From the NCBI GenBank assembly GCA_029718625.1, contig CM056385.1:19708515-19772514 (forward strand): a stretch of 64,000 nucleotides of DNA. The letters run 5' to 3'. The notes under the pieces were generated by a model that was given only the letters and a program-made list of their open reading frames with translations, was not told the DNA's origin and did not search any database. Origin of the DNA: Synaphobranchus kaupii. Its lineage: Eukaryota; Chordata; Actinopteri; Anguilliformes; Synaphobranchidae. The translations under genes and the position numbers were made by a program. Shown here piece after piece: positions 23,479-34,216 of the stretch (the first letter of the stretch is position 1; each line of letters opens with the position of its first letter).

Positions 23479-23638
23479 GGGGGGCATTTTACAAAGCAGG
23501 ATTACTGAGTTAGCTGGATAACTGCACTGAGTAAAACCCTGAACCTTCCCAAATCTGGAACATGGACTGAAGTAAAAATAGCTGTTCTGGGTTTTGCTCA
23601 GTGACGTTATCTAGTTAACTCAGTAATCCTGCTTTGTT
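23479..23638. mobile_element. MITE (AGCAGGATTACTGAGTTA family), copy 1
   Basis: Left arm ACAAAGCAGGATTACTGAGT and right arm ACTCAGTAATCCTGCTTTGT are perfect inverses. The right terminal GGGGGG box is missing, so slightly truncated. It starts one base after the previous MITE ends. Confidence 0.8.
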
Positions 23639-23767
23639 ACTCGGTACATAACTGTCTGAATTAACAGCTTTAATTGATCAATTAACTCGCCTAGTTTATT
23701 GAGTCTAAATTGTTTTATGATTCAAAGGTGAAAATCAAAGTCTGTGCAGACTGTGGCTGTCCAGCAC

Positions 23768-24476
23768 CTGGGGGGTAAACTACGAAGCAGGATTACTGAG
23801 TTAGCTGGATAACTGCACTGAACAAGAGAAGTAGGATTACTGAGTTAGCTGGATAACTGCACTGAGTAAAACCCGGAACAGCTATTTTTACTACAGTCCC
23901 ATGTTCCAGATTTGGGAGGGTTCTGGGCTTTACTCAGTGCAGTTATCCAGCTAACTCGGTAGTCCTGCTTCTCTTACTCAGTGCAGTTATCCAGCTAACT
24001 CGGTAGTCCTGCTTCTCTTACTCAGTGCAGTTATCCAGCTAACTCGGTAGTCCTGCTTCTCTTACTCAGTGCAGTTATCCAGCTAACTCGGTAGTCCTGC
24101 TTCTCTTACTCAGTGCAGTTATCCAGCTAACTCGGTAGTCCTGCTTCTCTTACTCAGTGCAGTTATCCAGCTAACTCGGTAGTCCTGCTTCTCTTACTCA
24201 GTGCAGTTATCCAGCTAACTCGGTAGTCCTGCTTCTCTTACTCAGTGCAGTTATCCAGCTAACTCGGTAGTCCTGCTTCTCTTACTCAGTGCAGTTATCC
24301 AGCTAACTCGGTAGTCCTGCTTCTCTTACTCAGTGCAGTTATCCAGCTAACTCGGTAGTCCTGCTTCTCTTACTCAGTGCAGTTATCCAGCTAACTCGGT
24401 AGTCCTGCTTCTCTTACTCAGTGCAGTTATCCAGCTAACTCGGTAGTCCTACTTCATAGTATAGACTACCCCCCAG
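23768..24476. mobile_element. Same MITE family, one arm amplified 12x, copy 1
   Basis: Begins CTGGGGGGTAAACTACGAAG and ends ATAGACTACCCCCCAG, the full-length termini of the family. The right arm has expanded into 12 tandem 44-bp units, each carrying CTCAGTGCAGTTATCCAGCT and GGTAGTCCTGCTTCTCTTA, and the left arm is also partly doubled. The two halves remain complementary, so the whole can fold back. 709 bp here, 577 bp in the other copy. Confidence 0.88.
23966..24450. repeat. 44-bp minisatellite derived from MITE arm, copy 1
   Basis: Ends of the GGTAGTCCT string are spaced by exactly 44 bases from 23,966 to 24,450 (11 intervals, 12 units). Units are virtually identical, indicating recent amplification. 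Confidence 0.95.
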
Positions 24477-24582
24477 GGTTGACAACCTCTGTTGTAGACC
24501 ATCGACGTTCATGCCCGCCTTTGGCTTTTTACGGTTAACCTATCCTGAGCCTGGGCTGCCTCGTTCAGCCAGGCTGGCGCAT

Positions 24583-24634
24583 TAACTGTGGTCTCTAAGC
24601 GATGGGAAACTGTGGTCTCTAAGCGATGGGAAAG
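24583..24634. repeat. 25-bp direct duplication, copy 1
   Basis: AACTGTGGTCTCTAAGCGAT followed by GGGA occurs twice in tandem. Also present in the second block near 47,735. Confidence 0.85.
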
Positions 24635-25382
24635 TGAGTCCTCACGAACCCATATGAAACCCATGAAGCCACCATGAACCCTGTAATGGGTGGTGCTGTT
24701 CTGTCAGTCACCAATCAAACCAATCAAAAGACTTGGCTCTCAGCAGCAGAACAGATGATTGGTTCAAATGGGGGGGCGGGGTCATTTCTAGTGTCGGATG
24801 GCTCTACCCATTTTTTTGGGGCTTTTTGAAACCTCAGTCTCCCAGTCTGCATTCGGATCCAATTTAATACATTCCCTTCCCTTGCTCTCTTCCCTCGAGT
24901 GAGCTATTTTGTGATGAAATCTGTGACAAGCAAACTTAACAGGCAAACTTTTCAGCAAGCAAACTTAACAGGCGCTCTGCAAGGCAGGGTAGACGAGAAA
25001 CAAACCAAAACATAACTGAACGGCCCTCGCAACCGATATAGGAAGAGTTTAGAGCACTGCATTGTGGGATTTTCTTCTTGCTGGACACTTACATTTTATA
25101 CCCTTGGCGGGAGGGAGGATAAATGGAGGAGTACTACTCTCTTTTAGGCTCTTGCTAGCCAGTATATAAGAAAACGGCCCTGGACAGGGCGCAGATGTTT
25201 CTAGCGCTTTCCGTTCCTTCAGCATGTTGAGTCTCTGCACGCGTGTAAGGACTACAAGTCCCACGGACCCAACAGAACTGAACCATGCAGGACGGCCAAT
25301 CAGAAGTGCTGCTTTTCCTGTCATCCTGGTGAATTTGCTCCTGGCGGTGATTTTCTAACGTGGAAGTGGTTAAATGGGGGTA

Positions 25383-25412
25383 GGGGCAGGGGCAGGGGCA
25401 GGGGCAGGGGCA
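25383..25412. repeat. (GGGGCA)5, copy 1
   Basis: Five perfect hexamers, followed by a run of G. Partner at 48,515 has fourteen. Confidence 0.95.
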
Positions 25413-25564
25413 AGGGGGGGGGTCAGAAAGGCTTTTTCAAAATATCTGCAAATCAGCGGCTAATTGACACCTGGTGTATCAGGTGATTTGAGTTCCCATC
25501 CAATCAGTGGCTCTGGTTCGGTAATTAAGATCCAATTTGTAAGGAAGACCCTCTGGAGTCATAG

Positions 25565-25566
<2 letters not shown>

Positions 25567-25648
<82 letters not shown>

Positions 25649-25731
25649 TGTGAGTGAGTGAGTGAGTGAGTGAGTGAGTGAGTGAGTGAGTGAGTGAGTG
25701 AGTGAGTGAGTGAGTGAGTGAGTGAGTGAGT
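25567..25731. repeat. (GT)n then (GAGT)n compound microsatellite, copy 1
   Basis: A GT run of about 80 bases passes directly into about 20 GAGT units, showing birth of the tetramer from the dinucleotide by a T-to-A-type interruption. Confidence 0.95.
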
Positions 25732-26455
25732 CGGCAGAGGCCAAGACTGTGACTGCAGCCTTGCCGGAAATGCAGGTGTGAGTGGGAGATAATACAGTCT
25801 GTTCAAAAGCCTGTTAATTCTACGCCTTCACACTTCTCTCTCTCTCTCTCTATGTTTTCTAAAAAATTTTTTTTTTCGAAATACTTTGTTATTGTGTTCG
25901 ATGTCCTCACATCGAAGGCCTGTGGCCAAGGTAACCGGTAAGTGAGGTTTTCACTGCCCGTGCCAGTGAGATAGAAATTAGGAAGGGCAGAGTAGGAAGA
26001 CAGCCAAACTAAAAGAATCTGACACCATTGGGAAACTCAACACTCAACTCATTCTTTTTTTTTTTGGTTTTGGTAATTCTCCCCCCCTACCTGACCCCAC
26101 CTCCACAGCTGTGTTTGTGTGGGTTATTCTGACCAGCAAGCTTGTGAAAATGTTGAATCCTATCTTTGATAAATAGATTAAGGTTTTTGCCATGACTTCA
26201 ACTTCAAGAGCAAAACAAAAGAGACTTTGTATGGCTGGGATATTATGCAAGCAGGTTTATTTTTTATTTTTTTGGAAACGCTGAAAGAAAAAGCTTAAAT
26301 AATTAAGCCGCAATGCAATGCGGTGTTATCTTTCCCTCCTGACGTTATCCTCTCTGACATTACCGCCTCTAACATTCTAGCTCACCAAGAAGTATTGGCG
26401 TTTTCATGTGATAAGGGGGAATTCTGGGAAGGTTATTTCTGGATGTGGAATTCCG

Positions 26456-26552
26456 CTCAAGGCCGAACACCTTCCTATTCCTTAATTTAGAATTTGGTGA
26501 AGAATCTGGGCCAAATCCTAAAATATGGAATAGGAAGGTGTTCGGCCTTGAG
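26456..26552. repeat. Perfect 26-bp inverted repeat hairpin, copy 1
   Basis: Arms 26456-26481 (CTCAAGGCCGAACACCTTCC then TATTCC) and 26527-26552 are exact reverse complements separated by 45 bases. Beyond them, GAATTC flanks both arms with a 2-base offset. May be an inverted-repeat element relic or a structured RNA. Confidence 0.9.
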
Positions 26553-26578
26553 AATTCAGAATTTCTTTTAGTTGCTGA

Positions 26579-26731
26579 GGCCTGGTTTTGTAATTATGGT
26601 GTTGGCGTAGGAGAGCTGATCTAGGATCAGTTTTTGCCTTTCAGATCATAATGGACATGGATGGCTTATGGAAAAGGGAAGCCTGATCCTAGATCAGGAC
26701 TCTTACTCTGAGGCATTTTATGAATATGGGC
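26579..26731. mobile_element. MITE (GATCTAGGATCAG family), copy 1
   Basis: GCTGATCTAGGATCAG on the left faces CTGATCCTAGATCAGG on the right; the right end TTTATGAATATGGGC matches the element at 8,408, while the left terminus is degraded. Confidence 0.78.
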
Positions 26732-26757
26732 TCTGGTTATAAAAAGTGCCCGGTTGT

Positions 26758-26953
26758 CAGAGGTGTGGAAAATCCAGGGGCCATAAAGTAAAAGTCCTGC
26801 CATGTGTTTCTTCCACCCATAGACTCAGCCAGGTGATTTCACTAATTAGTTCTACCTCCTCGCTGAAGAATTATGTTAATTAGCAAATCCAGGTGATTGG
26901 AGCAATATACTGGGGAGGACTTTCACTTCATGTCCCCTAGATTTCCACCTCTG
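26758..26953. mobile_element. hAT-like MITE with CAGAGGTG ends, copy 1
   Basis: Starts CAGAGGTGTGGAAAATCCAG and ends CTAGATTTCCACCTCTG. Flanks CCGGTTGT and CCAGGTGT match at 6 of 8 positions, consistent with a decayed 8-bp hAT target duplication. 196 bp, non-coding. Confidence 0.8.
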
Positions 26954-27020
26954 CCAGGTGTTGGTGCAATATAGGGAAAAAAACCTGAATTGGATTTAAC
27001 ATTCAGCAAGAATGTCGTGC

Positions 27021-27202
27021 AGTAGTGGCCAACCCAGGTCCTGCTGGTTTTACCTTAAATACAACAACCACTGTAGACCCAAGAAACCAGGTGAGCTGAG
27101 TTAACTGTGTAATTGACTGCTGTAATTGATATATTAAGTGGCAAGTAAAAACAAAAACCAGCAGACCCTGCGGCTCTCCAGGACCTGGGTTGGCCAGCTC
27201 TA
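27021..27202. mobile_element. MITE with GGCCAACCCAGGTCCTG arms, copy 1
   Basis: GTGGCCAACCCAGGTCCTG and CAGGACCTGGGTTGGCCA are inverted, with CTGGTTTT facing AAAACCAG further in. The left arm has lost a short internal segment. About 180 bp. Confidence 0.75.
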
Positions 27203-27600
27203 ATGTAGTGAGATCTCAGAAGGTGTTGACCCACGGTCGGTTACTGGCTAGCAGCTCATCCTGTGGAGTCGCTGTTCTAGTGCCTGGATGTGTCCATGGT
27301 ATTGAGTATGGACAGCGCCAGTGTGGCCAGCTGGGATGGAAGCATCTCATTGCACACCAGCGACCCCTACTGGTGGCCCCCTGCGAGTACACCTGCTGAG
27401 CTGTGACGAGTCTTCCTCCGTCTCTGTTCGTCTGACTTGTGAACTGCGGATTGATTAGAAGCAGTGGATGACGGGGTTGTTAGGTGTAGAGAACGCGCTT
27501 GGCCACGCTCTCCCGAATCGGCAACGGCAGTTGCGATGAACGTTGCTTTCAAAATTCAAAATTTTGGAGGAAAAAAAGGGGAGGGGGGGGTTGGGGGGGA

Positions 27601-27763
27601 GGCGGCTCTAGTGTGCCATTGCCCTTGACCAGGACCTCAGAACAGGGGTTGGTCCCGGGTGCAGCACTGTGGCTGCCCAGTGCTCTTAAGTAGTTAGGGT
27701 CAAATGCAGAGGATTAATTATTCCCACGGGGTCAATAAAGCATAAGTTAAACTTAAACTTAAG
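27601..27763 (+). mobile_element. SINE-like dispersed repeat with AATAAAGC tail, copy 1
   Basis: GGTCCCGGGTGCAGCACTGTGGCTGCCCAGTGCTC, then CAAATGCAGAGGATTAATTATTCCCACGGGGTCAATAAAG and short TTAAACTTAAACTTAA repeats. This order matches a common fish interspersed repeat; exact family not assigned. Confidence 0.6.
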
Positions 27764-27813
27764 GCATAAAAAGGTAACCTTGGCGAAATTCAGGGAACCA
27801 CTCTTAAAATGGG

Positions 27814-27842
27814 GGGATGGGGGGATGGGGGGGGGGGGGGGT
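27814..27842. repeat. G-run, copy 1
   Basis: GGGGGGATGGGGGGATGGGG followed by further G; partner near 50,932-50,952 lacks most of the ATGGGGGG units. Confidence 0.85.
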
Positions 27843-28431
27843 GATTCCAACCTAAATTTCTGGTCCTCCTCTCCTGCTTTGTGTCATGGTGGACAGTCGC
27901 CATGTTACCGCTAAACCCCGTTCCCTTCTGCTCCTGCTGAATTATTCAAACGGAGAATTTTCCAACTGCCAGTGCGTCAGGAGGGGCTGCTTTGCTCTGG
28001 GTTTTTTTTTTTGTGTGATGTTTAAAGACAGAGTGTGTGTCGGGCCGCCCAGGGGCAACGAGTCGGGTGTGTTCTGGGCTTGGGGGGGGGGGGGGGCCGG
28101 GGGAGATCACCGTGATCTGTGGACACCGGATGTTTGGTGAGAAGGACCGATATCTTCTCAGGGTGGTCGGATTTAGCTAAATTTAATCCTCCCGCTTTTT
28201 GCTTTGGCCTCAAGTTTTAATTGCCAATTTAATTGCATTTTTAAAAATGTGTTCTTTATTTTTTTTAGAAAAATTTTGCAATTTTGTTAAAAAAAATTTT
28301 TTTTGAAAAAAATTTGATTTATAAGCCCTTGAAGGAAACCAGTCCTTTTTTTGTATCAAACGCAGATGGCCCTTTTTGCCAGAAAACATCTGCACCTGGA
28401 ATGAGGGGGGACCTTACCTCACAGGATGCAT

Positions 28432-28540
28432 GATGTGTGTGTGTGTGTGTGTGTGTGTCTGTGTGTGTGTCTGTGTGTGTGTGTGTGTGTGTGTGTCTGT
28501 GTGTGTCTGTGTGTGTCTGTGTGTGTCTGTATGTGTGGTG
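28432..28540. repeat. (GT)n with GTCT interruptions, copy 1
   Basis: GT array broken by TCTGTG at near-regular spacing; partner at 51,543-51,657 has a different pattern of interruptions. Confidence 0.93.
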
Positions 28541-28730
28541 CTGTTTGGAATATTATACTATTTAATGGCCCTTCTTGGACCAAGAATTTAGAAATTGGCG
28601 TAAGCTACAAATACGTGATACAATGTTCAATACAATTATCTGTCCCTATCAAAAACACAAAGTGAAATGAATATAACTGGGCTGTCTGTTGGGTGATTGT
28701 GGGGGTACACTGAGAAAATGGCCCATGTGC

Positions 28731-28836
28731 TGTCATACCCGCTGGCCAATGGGGCCCCTGTCATACCCGCTGGCCAATGGGGCCCCTGTAATACCAGCTG
28801 GCCAATGGGGCTCCTGTCATGCTCGTTGGCCGATCA
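28731..28836. repeat. 28-bp tandem repeat with CCAAT, copy 1
   Basis: TGTCATACCCGCTGGCCAAT followed by GGGGCCCC, about four diverging units, each with GGCCAAT. A local cluster of CCAAT boxes, not known to be functional. Confidence 0.88.
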
Positions 28837-29127
28837 AGAAACTGCTAACATTAATGATGCAATTATAATGAAGTGTGTCAGTCATGACTAGTTTTGAGGG
28901 GTGGGGGGGGGGGGGCTTGAAATCATAAAAGGTTTCTTTCCATCTATGGACTAAAGTAGCTGGTTACACACTTAACTCATCTCCTGGGTTTCTGTCGTGG
29001 AGAATTTGAAGTCGTACCCACATGTTCTGTGTCTTGCATCAGGGAGGTTGAAAAAGGTCCGTCAGCTTACGCACGCACGCACGCACAAGATCTTGTATGA
29101 CAGCTATGCTGAGTCCCTCTGAACCAG

Positions 29128-29130
<3 letters not shown>

Positions 29131-29163
<33 letters not shown>
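29131..29163. repeat. (CA)n microsatellite, copy 1
   Basis: Perfect CA run, preceded by ACGCACGCACGCACGCACA at about 29,068; partner at 52,251-52,278. Confidence 0.9.
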
Positions 29164-29165
<2 letters not shown>

Positions 29166-30281
29166 CGACGCACACACTTTGCCTGAGCACTCGTATGCAG
29201 TCCAGGAAGACACAATCTGGAGGCTCCTTAAGGCCTCCTCTTGCGTTTCCGTGGCGATATCCAAGTCTGTCTCCGCCCCCTTTTTGCCTCTAGCACTGTT
29301 AATGAAACCGGGTGGCCCATTTCTGTTCAGCTTCCCTCAGTCTCCCCTGCACCTTCTCCTGTTAGCTCTGGCAGCAGGAATGGGCGGGATGTTTTTGGGT
29401 TTGGGTTTGGGGCGGGGGGGGGGGGCGGTGTGGCTATGGTTGTCCCCCTCAGGCACCCCCTCGAGCGAGCACGGATTCGAGTGAGAGAAGAGAGCGGGAC
29501 TGACAGACAGCGAGACGGGGAGCCCCAGGGCGTGTGGGGGAAGTGGTTATTCTATTCTATTCTATTCCAGTCTTGTGTTTTTCAAAAAGCATTTCAACCC
29601 ATGATCTTATATTAAATGTCCAAATCCAGCCTTGTCTTTAGTATTTCATCAAAAAAAATCTTGGCACAGTACATCCAAGCAAACTTCAAACTTCACTTCA
29701 GCCTTTGTGTTTGCTTTTTAAAACAAAATGCAAAATACGCAACACGTTGACAAGATGTCAGATTATACTGTGTAACGTGGAGTAAGTTGGTGGGAAGACC
29801 TGAGAGTTTCTGCTCCTCTGTAAAGATGAGGAGGATTACAGTAGCGTGTAGTCCGTGCGTTGTGAGTCGGGTTGCGGTTTTGGTCTGGCAAGGAAGCGCA
29901 CTACCATGGCATGTTTGTGTATTGGGCTGATCTCCAGAGATTGCTGAAGGTTCTCTACATTACTAAGCTATGAGATTCTACAACGTAAGACAAAACCCAC
30001 TTCCTTTTGTCATGCTAAGTCTTCCATTCCTGCACACTCTTTGATTCATTCATTAAAATTGTGACTGGATCTCCTTGACGTGTGCAGGAAGGAGTGTCCA
30101 ATAAAGTGTGTAATGGCAGATTCTATAGACCCACCAGACACTCAGTTCTGTGTTGTTTTGATGCCATCGCATTCTGTTTCGATGCATCTTCTGAAAGTTC
30201 ACTACGGAGCATGACTACGGTAAAATTCCTTAGCAGTGGATGTTTGGTACTGTGATCTAGCTCCTGTTATTGTCTGGAAGC
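29164..30281 (+). other. Intron stretch, nothing recognised, copy 1
   Basis: Contains a G-run (29,411-29,426) and TTCTA pentamers (29,549-29,568). No exon or mobile element recognised. Copy 2: about 52,279-53,393. Confidence 0.45.
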
Positions 30282-30289
30282 CCTTAAAG

Positions 30290-30482
30290 CAGGGCTGCCC
30301 AACCCTGTTCCTGGAGATCTACCATCCTGTAGGTTTTCATTTCAACCCTAATTTGGCACAGCTGATTCTACTAATTGGCAGCTCAAAGAGATCTTTAGCT
30401 GTTGAATGAGGTGTGCTTTGTTAGTGTTGGAGTGAAAGCCTACAGGACAGTAGATCTCCAGGAACAGGGTTGGGCAGCCCTG
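30290..30482. mobile_element. hAT-type MITE with perfect 8-bp TSD, copy 1
   Basis: 193 bp, starting CAGGGCTGCCCAACCCTGTT and ending AACAGGGTTGGGCAGCCCTG, long terminal inverted repeats. Flanked by CCTTAAAG at 30282-30289 and 30483-30490, an exact 8-bp target duplication as made by hAT transposases. Non-autonomous. Confidence 0.93.
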
Positions 30483-30490
30483 CCTTAAAG

Positions 30491-31989
30491 GATAACAACA
30501 TTAACCTTATTTAACAGATCAAGGCGCAACTAATTAAGTCTCTCTTTGTGGCTGAGATAACCGCAGATAAAGATACAATTTTGGTAGAGGTATACGTCCA
30601 AATGCCCTTTCTCATTTATGAAAAACTACAGTGGTGTCAAGTGGGCATGTAAGTTACATAGACACGTAGGCGGAGCCAGCGAAGGGGGTAAACAATGGCG
30701 TGTCTGTTAATGTTCTGAGTACGGACACATCGTAGATCAAGCTAGCTATCATTGATATTTTATTATAATGTCAGAAAATTACATTGACACTTTGTTTCCT
30801 AAAGATATTTTGGCAAGAGAAACCAAACGGGACTCGAGTGTCCTTATGCGGTTACAGAATAGACAAATGATCCAACTCAGTGGCTTCCGGCCTCAGTCCC
30901 TGACATCTTCCTCATTAAATCCCCCAGTGAAGAACCATGGAAAAGTAGACTAACATTGCTGACCATAATCGTCCGGTTTCACTTTGAGCATTCGATTACA
31001 GAAGCAATGTTAACAACGTCATTTTCTGGGCTAGTGCATTAGCTGTTGTTAGCCACAGCTTTTTTTGCATTAAAGAAAGGTGCCAATGCGGGTTTTTAAA
31101 TGTTTGCCATGCAGTAGCTAAGCCACGTCATCTTTTTGGCATTTAGAAAACTGCTTCGGCATGAAACTGTGCCCGGTAACGCTATTTGAAGCAAACATTT
31201 CCATTTCAGTTGGTATTGCGGTAGCTACCACACATAGGCTACACCACTCGGTTACCCAGGTTACCCAGGTTAAACATTAAAGAACCGGGGTGAGAAATGA
31301 GTAGCCTAAGTGTTGCAGACTTCTGGCTAGGCTAGCTAATATGATTTCACGATACCAAAAGTAGATAAATGAAGGGCTGTGTTTTCCCAATTTAATTCCC
31401 CTGTTTTTCTGCAGACTCCAGCTAATGGTGGTGGTATTTTTTTAAGTAGAACTGTTACATTGGTGGCTAACTTGCGAGCGAGTAACATGGCTTCTTTCGA
31501 AGAGACGCTGCAGTAAAATGCCCAGCCCCTCCGCTCCAGTTGTAACGTTATTCAGTGGGCATGACAACCTGTGACTGGCGTTGTCTGACATCGCCCATAA
31601 ACTGTAAGCACTCTTGGCCGTTGTAGTTCACATTAAAGCAGGTACTACATGCACAGTAGTTTGGGGCTATATCTCTGTTCTCACTACAGGTTGAGAGCTC
31701 ATTTTAATCAGGAAAGCTACTTCTCTACAAATGAAACATTTTTCGGTGGAATTCCCCTTTAAAGGTAGAGAAGATGGAAGGAATGTTGGAGCTGAATATC
31801 TGGCGAGTCTATTATGTAGAATCTGTGAAAACGATCTTGCGGAACTGACCAGGTAATTGTGACATCATAATCGTCATCAGAACTTTGTGGAGACTCTCTG
31901 GTCACTTCTATGAGTCACAGAGCCACGCCCCTCCAGGACACTGCAACACATGACAGACATGTTCTGGCATTGAGACCTTCCCAGAGTCA
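30491..31989 (+). other. Intron stretch, nothing recognised, copy 1
   Basis: AT-rich unique sequence. A 61-codon frame at 30,768 is broken by a local insertion in the second copy and is not considered a gene. A tandem GGTTACCCA pair lies at 31,250-31,268. Copy 2: about 53,603-55,132. Confidence 0.45.
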
Positions 31990-31997
31990 CCCTAGGC

Positions 31998-32190
31998 CAG
32001 TGGTCCCCAACCCTGTTCCTGGAGATCTGCCATCCTGTAGGTTTTCATTTCAACTCTAATTTGGCACACCTGATTCTACTAATTAGCAGCTCAGCGAGAT
32101 CTCTAGCTGTTGAATGAGGTGTGCTTTGTTAGGTTTGGAGTGAAAACCTACAGGACGGTAGATATCCAGGAACACGGTTGTGGACCACTG
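31998..32190. mobile_element. hAT-type MITE (second insertion), copy 1
   Basis: 193 bp, ends CAGTGGTCCCCAACCCTGTT and GGTTGTGGACCACTG, internally homologous to the element at 30,290. Exact target duplication CCCTAGGC at 31990-31997 and 32191-32198. Confidence 0.93.
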
Positions 32191-32198
32191 CCCTAGGC

Positions 32199-33784
32199 TC
32201 TGGGGCCTAAAAAATAAACACACACACACACACACAAAGCAAACCAAAACCAACTGCCCATTCCCTAAACCCATCCCCTCCAGAAAAATTGAATTGCGTT
32301 TTCCTCTCCCTGGGAGTCCACGGTTTGATCCAGATATTCATCTCGGACTAACTTGCACAAAAAGGCACTGCTGTACCAAAGGCCCCGGAGGCTGTTGGCT
32401 GTCCTTTTTACACCCCCCCCCCCCCTCAAAAGGGACAAGGATGAGGGGGTGTTAAGTGGTCTGAAAATTGCTTAAAGTGGGGTAAATTAGCCTTACTGTA
32501 CTTTAGTCAATAGAACACGCCCCCCACCAAGGGCTACATAACCGAATGCGAGCCCATGGCCTCTTAAAAGGGAGCAGCCATTGCGGGGCAGCGCCAGAGC
32601 CAGCAGCCATTGTTTGCACACCGATCTGTGTATCAGATACAGGCCTTGCCAGGCCCTTTCTCTTTGAGTCAGAACGTCCTGTTATGAGTGCCTTGGTCTG
32701 ATGGGAGCGGTGAGTAGGCCTCTATGACATAACTTTTCAAAAATTGTTATTATTATTCTTGTTTTGTTATTTTTATCACATGTGCAGGATGTTTTGTTTT
32801 TGTTGCATTTTTTAATGTAAACTTTTATCGTAAATTCATGCATTTGACAGAAATGACAAAAAATACGTTTTTATTTTTTTATTTTAATCGATACTTTTAG
32901 TGCAACTGGGGAAAATAATAGCTCAGTGTCACAAAAAATGATTTTTGTTATGGACAAATTAAGTTTATTTTTATCTTTAATAAGTAATAAAGTCTGGTCA
33001 TTAATATATTGTGTCTCCTTGTAAACTGTTTTCTGACTGTAGTACAATTAAATAATATTTATCTCAAGTGGAAGTGTAATTGCTCTTTGAATTAAGATTG
33101 CTAATGGCTAAATGTTGTGAATTGCCTGGACTGTAATGGGACAAGGCAAGGGGAAACTAATTCAGAAATTTAGCACTTTTTATAAGTGTATACTTTCACC
33201 ATTTGAACTTTGGTACCCCCCTGCAAACCCAGCAGCACTCCACTAAGTCAACCTGTTGAGAGCCAGGGGGATGGGAGCTGGGGATGAGGGGGGATCCCAG
33301 AGTACCAGGGGGTGTTTAGGTGAGCCCTGGTCCTGTAGATGCCCTTTGGATCTGCCACTGGTCCCAACTTTAATTTTGTTCCAATTTGTGTAGAGAGAGC
33401 TTGGCATCATGGGAACTCTGAGTCTTCTCATCGCCTAGGAAAAAATAAGGTCATCCTTGGACGGTTTGTATTTCGTTTGTAGGGGTGTAAAAGTCTTGGT
33501 TTAGTACATACCTTGGTTTTAACATTTTCAGTAAAAAAAAAAAACTTAAATAAAAGAACTAAACTTAAATTTAAATGTTTTTTTCAATTATTTTGAAAAT
33601 GTAAACAATGGTTAATTGTCCATAATTTCTTGCTGAACAAAATAAGGTGCTATTACACTTGCATATTATCCATCTTTCTTAAAAATTAACACATTTAGGT
33701 AATGCAACAGAAATGCAGAATATGTCAATATTGCTACAACCGTAGTTTGCGTAAAGGATATTTAGGTTTACGTATGCTTAAAAC
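32199..33784 (+). other. Intron stretch, nothing recognised, copy 1
   Basis: Short CA run (32,218-32,236), C-run (32,411-32,425) and AT-rich unique sequence. Copy 2: about 55,342-56,933. Confidence 0.45.
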
Positions 33785-33785
33785 C

Positions 33786-33868
33786 CCCATTCTGTATGAC
33801 TATGGTCATTCTGTATGACTTGTGTATGAGTATGGTCATTCTGTATGACTTGCGTATGAGTATGGTCA
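33786..33868. repeat. TATGGTCATTCTGTATGACT tandem repeat, copy 1
   Basis: Two to three imperfect units of about 35 bases. Copy 2 at about 56,937-57,017. Confidence 0.8.
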
Positions 33869-33936
33869 CAGATACAATGGCGTCTGGTACGGTTTTGACC
33901 CGGTCTGAATCTGCGGCGCGAGGCTGCTTGCCTGCC

Positions 33937-34216
33937 CTGCGTAAACGTCTGTCTTAGCAAGTGTTTTAGTCTTGCAATGAGACTCCAAAAAAATTTTTTT
34001 GTTGATAGTAGAAAATATTACCAATTTTTGAAATGACTGTTTCCTTGACAAGTGAAATATTCTTACCCCATTGGCAAATTTTAAAATGAGTCAAACTCTC
34101 TCCTCATTGGCAATATCTTTGTATTTTTTAGTAAACATGTAATAGAAATAAGATTTCATGTCTAAATATAAGACTAAAATGCTTGTTGAGATTGACTTAT
34201 TTTTTGGTTTTTGCAG
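33937..34216. mobile_element. Putative MITE, copy 1
   Basis: CTTAGCAAGTGTTTTAGTCTTG near the left faces AAGACTAAAATGCTTGTTGAGA near the right, with termini CTGCGTAAA and TTTTTGCAG. About 280 bp. Its right end mimics a splice acceptor. Confidence 0.55.

Noticed and set aside
23966..24450. Regular repeats suggestive of a CRISPR array
   Set aside because: Units are directly abutting 44-bp tandem repeats with no unique spacers, in a vertebrate genome.
30768..30953. 61-codon frame MSENYIDTLF...
   Set aside because: Disrupted by an insertion in the second copy; no recognised homology.
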